Part shown: piece by piece, positions 61,005 to 64,000 of the stretch | Layout: every line of letters begins with the position of its first letter | Numbering within the stretch: the first letter of the stretch is position 1 | DNA from: Planctomycetota bacterium | GTDB taxonomy: Bacteria; Planctomycetota; Phycisphaerae; Phycisphaerales; SM1A02 | Direction: 5' to 3' | Length of the DNA: 64,000 nt | NCBI GenBank assembly: GCA_016872835.1 | Contig: VGYX01000009.1 | Span: 62,001-126,000, forward strand | The notes under the pieces: generated by a model | What the model was told of the DNA's origin: nothing | What the model saw: the letters and a program-made list of their open reading frames with translations, nothing else | Database searches by the model: none | Translations under genes and position numbers: made by a program

Positions 61005-61652
61005 ATGCTGCACAGAGTCCGGACCATCCTGCTTGTCGTGACCGCTGGCACCGCCGCCCTGCTTGCCACCAGCGCCTTCGGCACGGCACGGCCCGCCGAT
61101 CCCAACCAAGGCACGCGGACCGCCAGCGTGAGCCTGGCCCGCCTGATCGACAAGTTGCAGGAGCGCCAGGAGTTCGAGATGCAGATCGGCGCGATGCGCA
61201 ACCAGTTCATGGAGGAGGCCAATGCGCGCAAGAAGAAGCTGGAGGTCGGCCTGAAGGAGGTCGAGGCGATGCCCGACACGCCGGAGCGCCAGACGAAGCT
61301 GGAGCCGCTGATCGTGGAGCAGCTCGAGCTTGAGCAGTGGGCCAACAGCCGCATGACCGACGTGGATCGCGAGCGCAGCCTGATGTGGCGCAGCATCTAC
61401 CGAAACCTGCGCAGCGAGGCCGGCAAGCTCGCCGAGGCAGAGGGCTACGACTACATCATCATCGATGACGGATCCGACGACCTGCCCACGAACCGCGAGG
61501 TCAAGATGCCGCTGGAGCAGCAGGTGCTCGATCAGCTGCAGCGCCGACGCGTGCTCTTCGCCAGCCCCGCGCACGATCTGACGGACAAGTTGATCGTACG
61601 CATGAACAATGCACGCGCCGCCGGCACCCCCGCCGCCGCGGGAGCCAAGTGA
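61005..61652 (+). CDS. OmpH/Skp-like periplasmic chaperone 1
   Basis: The 215-residue protein has a signal region ending near SAFGTARP and the OmpH pattern: a first strand (ASVSLARLIDKL), a long coiled-coil (EFEMQIGAMRNQFMEEANARKKKLEVG), a helical return and a last strand (GYDYIIIDDGSDD). It probably carries unfolded outer-membrane proteins to BamA, encoded upstream. A second member follows after 20 bases. Confidence 0.82.
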   Translation: MLHRVRTILLVVTAGTAALLATSAFGTARPADPNQGTRTASVSLARLIDKLQERQEFEMQIGAMRNQFMEEANARKKKLEVGLKEVEAMPDTPERQTKLEPLIVEQLELEQWANSRMTDVDRERSLMWRSIYRNLRSEAGKLAEAEGYDYIIIDDGSDDLPTNREVKMPLEQQVLDQLQRRRVLFASPAHDLTDKLIVRMNNARAAGTPAAAGAK

Positions 61653-61672
61653 CGCCCCACCGGAGTAACGCC

Positions 61673-62254
61673 ATGAACAAAATCCTGATCGCCGCCGCCA
61701 TTCCGACGCTCGCCCTGCTGTGGGCGATGGTCCGCCCCGAGAAGCCTGCCGTGGTCGCATGCGTGGACCTCGAGCGCGTGTACGCGGGACTCGACCAGCA
61801 CAAGGCGGGCGAGAGCCGTCTGGACGAGCTGCTGAAGGGCGAGGCTGTGAAGCGCGACAAGCTCGTCGCCGACACGCAGTCGATCCAGGCGGAGTTGGAG
61901 AACTTCAACAACGACTCGCCGGTCTACAACGAGACCGCGCGCAAGCTGCGCGATTCTGCCGACCGTCTGCGGGTGTTCGAGGACTTCCTGAAGCGCAAGA
62001 TGGAGTTCGAGCGCGCCAACCTGGTGCGCTCGACCTACGCGGCCGTGAAGGCGGCGCTGAGCGACTACTGCAAGGCGCAGAACATCGACATCGTCTTCAT
62101 GGACGACGCCACGCCTCCCTTCGACAAGGCGGATCCGCGGCCGATCACGCAGCAGATCTCCGGGCGTCGCATGCTGTGGTTCAACCCGGCGCTCGACGTC
62201 ACCGACGACCTCATCAAGTCGATGAACGCCTCGTTCGCCGCGGGGAAGAAGTGA
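61673..62254 (+). CDS. OmpH/Skp-like periplasmic chaperone 2
   Basis: The 193-residue Skp-like protein has an N-terminal anchor or signal (ILIAAAIPTLALLWAMV), CVDLERVYAGLDQHKAGESRL opening strand and helix, and long coiled-coil helices, closing with AQNIDIVFMDD. The start is decided by GGAG 7 bases before ATG 61673; a GTG at 61649 overlapping the previous stop is an alternative. The stop overlaps lpxD2. Confidence 0.83.
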   Translation: MNKILIAAAIPTLALLWAMVRPEKPAVVACVDLERVYAGLDQHKAGESRLDELLKGEAVKRDKLVADTQSIQAELENFNNDSPVYNETARKLRDSADRLRVFEDFLKRKMEFERANLVRSTYAAVKAALSDYCKAQNIDIVFMDDATPPFDKADPRPITQQISGRRMLWFNPALDVTDDLIKSMNASFAAGKK

Positions 62255-63300
62255 CGAGACCGCCGGCGACCGCGGCGGAACTCGCCTCACTCGTTGGCGG
62301 GCGGCTGGAAGGCTTCGCCGGCGCCCCCATCCGCGGCATGAACTCGATCGACGCAGCGAAGTCGGGCGACGCCACCTTCATCACGAATGACCGCTATGCG
62401 CGGCGATGGGCCTCCAGTCAGGCCACCGTGGCCGTGGTCGAGGACGGCGTGCCGCTGGCGGTGGGCGACCCCTCGCATCGCGCTCTGATCCGGGTGCCCA
62501 GCGCGGAACTGGCGCTCGCCAAGGCGCTCGAGGCCTTCGCGCCCGCACCTGAGTTGCCTGCGCCGGGCGCACACGCCTCGGCGGTGATCGATCCGTCGGC
62601 GAAGGTTGCGCCCTCGGCGCGCGTGGGCCCGCGCGCGGTGATCGGCGCGCGCGCCACCCTTGGCGCGGACTGCGTGGTGCACGCGGGTGCGGTGATCTCG
62701 CACGACTGCGAACTGGGTGACGGCTGCGTGATCCACGCCAACGCCGTGATCCGTGAACGCTGCCGGCTTGGTCGCGGCGTGGTCGTGAACGCATGTGCGG
62801 TGATCGGCAGCGAGGGCTTCGGCTATCGCCCGGCCGCCGACGGCAAGAGCCTGGTGCGGATCCCCCACCTTGGCACCGTGGTGCTCGAGGATGGTGTGGA
62901 GATCGGCGCAGGCACCTGCATCGACCGCGCGAAGTTCGGTGCCACCGTGGTGGGCGCGCACTCCAAGATCGACAACCTCTGCCAGATCGCGCACAACTGC
63001 CAGATCGGGCGCATGACCGTGATCGCGGGCCTGACCGGCCTGGCCGGCAGCGTGCACATCGGAAACGGGGTGCAGATCGGTGGCAACTGCGGCATTGCCG
63101 ATCATCGTTCCATCGGGGACGGGGCGCGCCTGGCCGCCAAGAGCGGCGTGATGGAGGACGTGCCGGCCGGAGCCTCCTGGGGCGGCTGTCCTGCCCAGAG
63201 TGTCTGGGCCGAATTGAGGGTGGTGACTGCGATCCGTAAACTGCCTGAATGGTCACGGATGTTCCGCCGGCTGATCGAGGATCACGGGAAGGCGTCGTGA
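62251..63300 (+). CDS. lpxD: UDP-3-O-acylglucosamine N-acyltransferase, copy 2
   Basis: The 349-residue LpxD has an N-terminal domain (AAELASLVGGRLEGF, SGDATFITNDRYARRW), hexapeptide repeats, GSEGFGYRPAADGKSLVRIPHLG, and the canonical catalytic segment CQIAHNCQIGRMTVIAG with His. The tail WSRMFRRLIEDHGK forms the C-terminal helix. It starts at GTG overlapping ompH2 (GTGA) and overlaps lpxC in the same way. The standard position next to bamA and skp suggests that this is the main housekeeping copy. Confidence 0.93.
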   Translation: MTRPPATAAELASLVGGRLEGFAGAPIRGMNSIDAAKSGDATFITNDRYARRWASSQATVAVVEDGVPLAVGDPSHRALIRVPSAELALAKALEAFAPAPELPAPGAHASAVIDPSAKVAPSARVGPRAVIGARATLGADCVVHAGAVISHDCELGDGCVIHANAVIRERCRLGRGVVVNACAVIGSEGFGYRPAADGKSLVRIPHLGTVVLEDGVEIGAGTCIDRAKFGATVVGAHSKIDNLCQIAHNCQIGRMTVIAGLTGLAGSVHIGNGVQIGGNCGIADHRSIGDGARLAAKSGVMEDVPAGASWGGCPAQSVWAELRVVTAIRKLPEWSRMFRRLIEDHGKAS

Positions 63301-64000
63301 GCGCCGCCTCGGCGCCGGCCTCAGGCCCACGCCCGCCCTCGGGCGAGCGCCAGCGCACGCTGGCCAGCGCCGTCACCGTGCGTGGCAAGGGCCTGTTGAT
63401 GGGTCAGGATGCGACGCTCGAGATCGCGCCGGCGCCACCTGGTACGGGCATCGTGTTCGAGCGCATCGATCTCGATCCGCCCGTCACCATTCCGGCGCTC
63501 GTCTCGCATGTCGTGCCGCGCGCCCGCCGCACCACGCTGCGCGTGGGCGACGCCACCATCGACACGGTGGAGCACTGCCTGAGCGCGCTTGCGGGACTGC
63601 GCGTGGACAACGCCATCCTTCGCATCGCCGGACCCGAGCTCCCGCTGGGTGACGGCAGCGCCCTGCCCTTCGTGGAGCCGATCCGCGCGGCGGGCCTCGT
63701 CGAGCAGGACGCGCCTCGCCGCGTCTTCCGTCTGCGTGAGCCGATCGTGGTGGAGGAAGGTGACGCGATGATCGTGGCCATGCCACGTGGCGACGATGGC
63801 ATGGAGGTGGTGTACGACCTTGACTACGGTCCGGGTGAACAGCGCATCGGACGCCAGACGCAGGTCTTCGACCCGGTCCGGGACGACTACGCCGCGCAGA
63901 TCGCACCCGCGCGAACCTACAGCCTGAAGGAGGAGGCGGAGCAACTGTGGGCGGCCGGCATGTGCCGCCATCTCACGCCGCGCGAGGCGCTCGTGATCGG
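63297..64000 (+). CDS. lpxC: UDP-3-O-acyl-N-acetylglucosamine deacetylase (cut by window edge)
   Basis: The N-terminal 234 residues are in the window. LpxC makes the first committed step of lipid A. Visible are RQRTLASAVTVRGKGLLMGQ at the start, TTLRVGDATIDTVEHCLSALAGL with a zinc-binding His, GPELPLGDGSALPFV and the second domain beginning RTYSLKEEAEQLW. In many relatives LpxC is fused to FabZ; this cannot be seen here. It starts at GTG overlapping lpxD2 (GTGA). Confidence 0.94.
   Translation, partial: MSAASAPASGPRPPSGERQRTLASAVTVRGKGLLMGQDATLEIAPAPPGTGIVFERIDLDPPVTIPALVSHVVPRARRTTLRVGDATIDTVEHCLSALAGLRVDNAILRIAGPELPLGDGSALPFVEPIRAAGLVEQDAPRRVFRLREPIVVEEGDAMIVAMPRGDDGMEVVYDLDYGPGEQRIGRQTQVFDPVRDDYAAQIAPARTYSLKEEAEQLWAAGMCRHLTPREALVI

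Overview
The window reads as chromosomal DNA of a high-G+C Planctomycetota bacterium, most likely a Phycisphaerae-type lineage. Supporting signs are a pseudopilin carrying both a GFSLVELL prepilin signal and the H-X9-DG tail motif typical of planctomycetes, many secreted planctomycete-style proteins without clear function, and MqnB from the futalosine route to menaquinone. A full Gram-negative envelope set is also present (two LpxD, LpxC, BamA, two Skp/OmpH, ExbB/ExbD). No phage, insertion sequence, CRISPR array or integrase was seen. Genes are packed tightly, often with 4-base ATGA/GTGA overlaps, and no gap exceeds 300 bases.

Layout. 1-3.1 kb (minus): class II DAHP synthase, then a ketoacyl-synthase homologue that has lost all its catalytic residues, then the start of a second ketoacyl synthase; a tRNA-Leu(UAG) lies upstream. 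3.2-8.9 kb (plus): operon of DoxX, VWA protein, ExbB, two ExbD and a secreted helical protein. 8.9-15.3 kb: mqnB-hisS, small membrane and DinB proteins, an acyl-CoA mutase with isobutyryl-type active-site residues, an EamA exporter and a SET protein. 15.3-18.8 kb: metH with a readable promoter and a candidate operator. 19-26.5 kb: S41 peptidase, LolA-like proteins, an ABC-2 exporter, a zinc-ribbon membrane protein and a HIT protein. 26.7-34.7 kb: lipoprotein, MFS protein, rpsA, an AMMECR1-like protein, a secretin-like protein and a second MFS protein. 34.8-40.1 kb: small proteins, orphan histidine kinase, trmB-rsfS-rpsU, NYN protein, pdxH and a DUF2059 protein. 40.2-45.1 kb: dnaE and a class IV aminotransferase-fold enzyme. 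45.2-48.8 kb: anti-sigma and ECF sigma factors, pseudopilin, EEP-fold protein. 49-56.1 kb: dnaK, a triplicated Cys-rich protein, an ArsR-methyltransferase fusion, TPR lipoprotein, LigD-PE-like protein, DUF456 and UVR-motif proteins, and an RpoD-type sigma factor. 56.2-64 kb: gcvT-lpxD1 (minus), then bamA, ompH1, ompH2, lpxD2, lpxC (plus).

Two themes stand out. First, about twenty stand-alone genes have a -10-like TANNNT hexamer whose last base lies only 6-9 bases before the start codon, which suggests that leaderless transcripts are common here; genes with a Shine-Dalgarno sequence (dnaK, rpsU, ABC permease, ECF sigma, mutase) form a separate class. Second, several proteins keep a fold but have lost or swapped active-site residues (the ketoacyl synthase, the mutase, the EEP protein), so annotation by family name alone would mislead. 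Function calls rest on motifs read by eye; no database search was possible.
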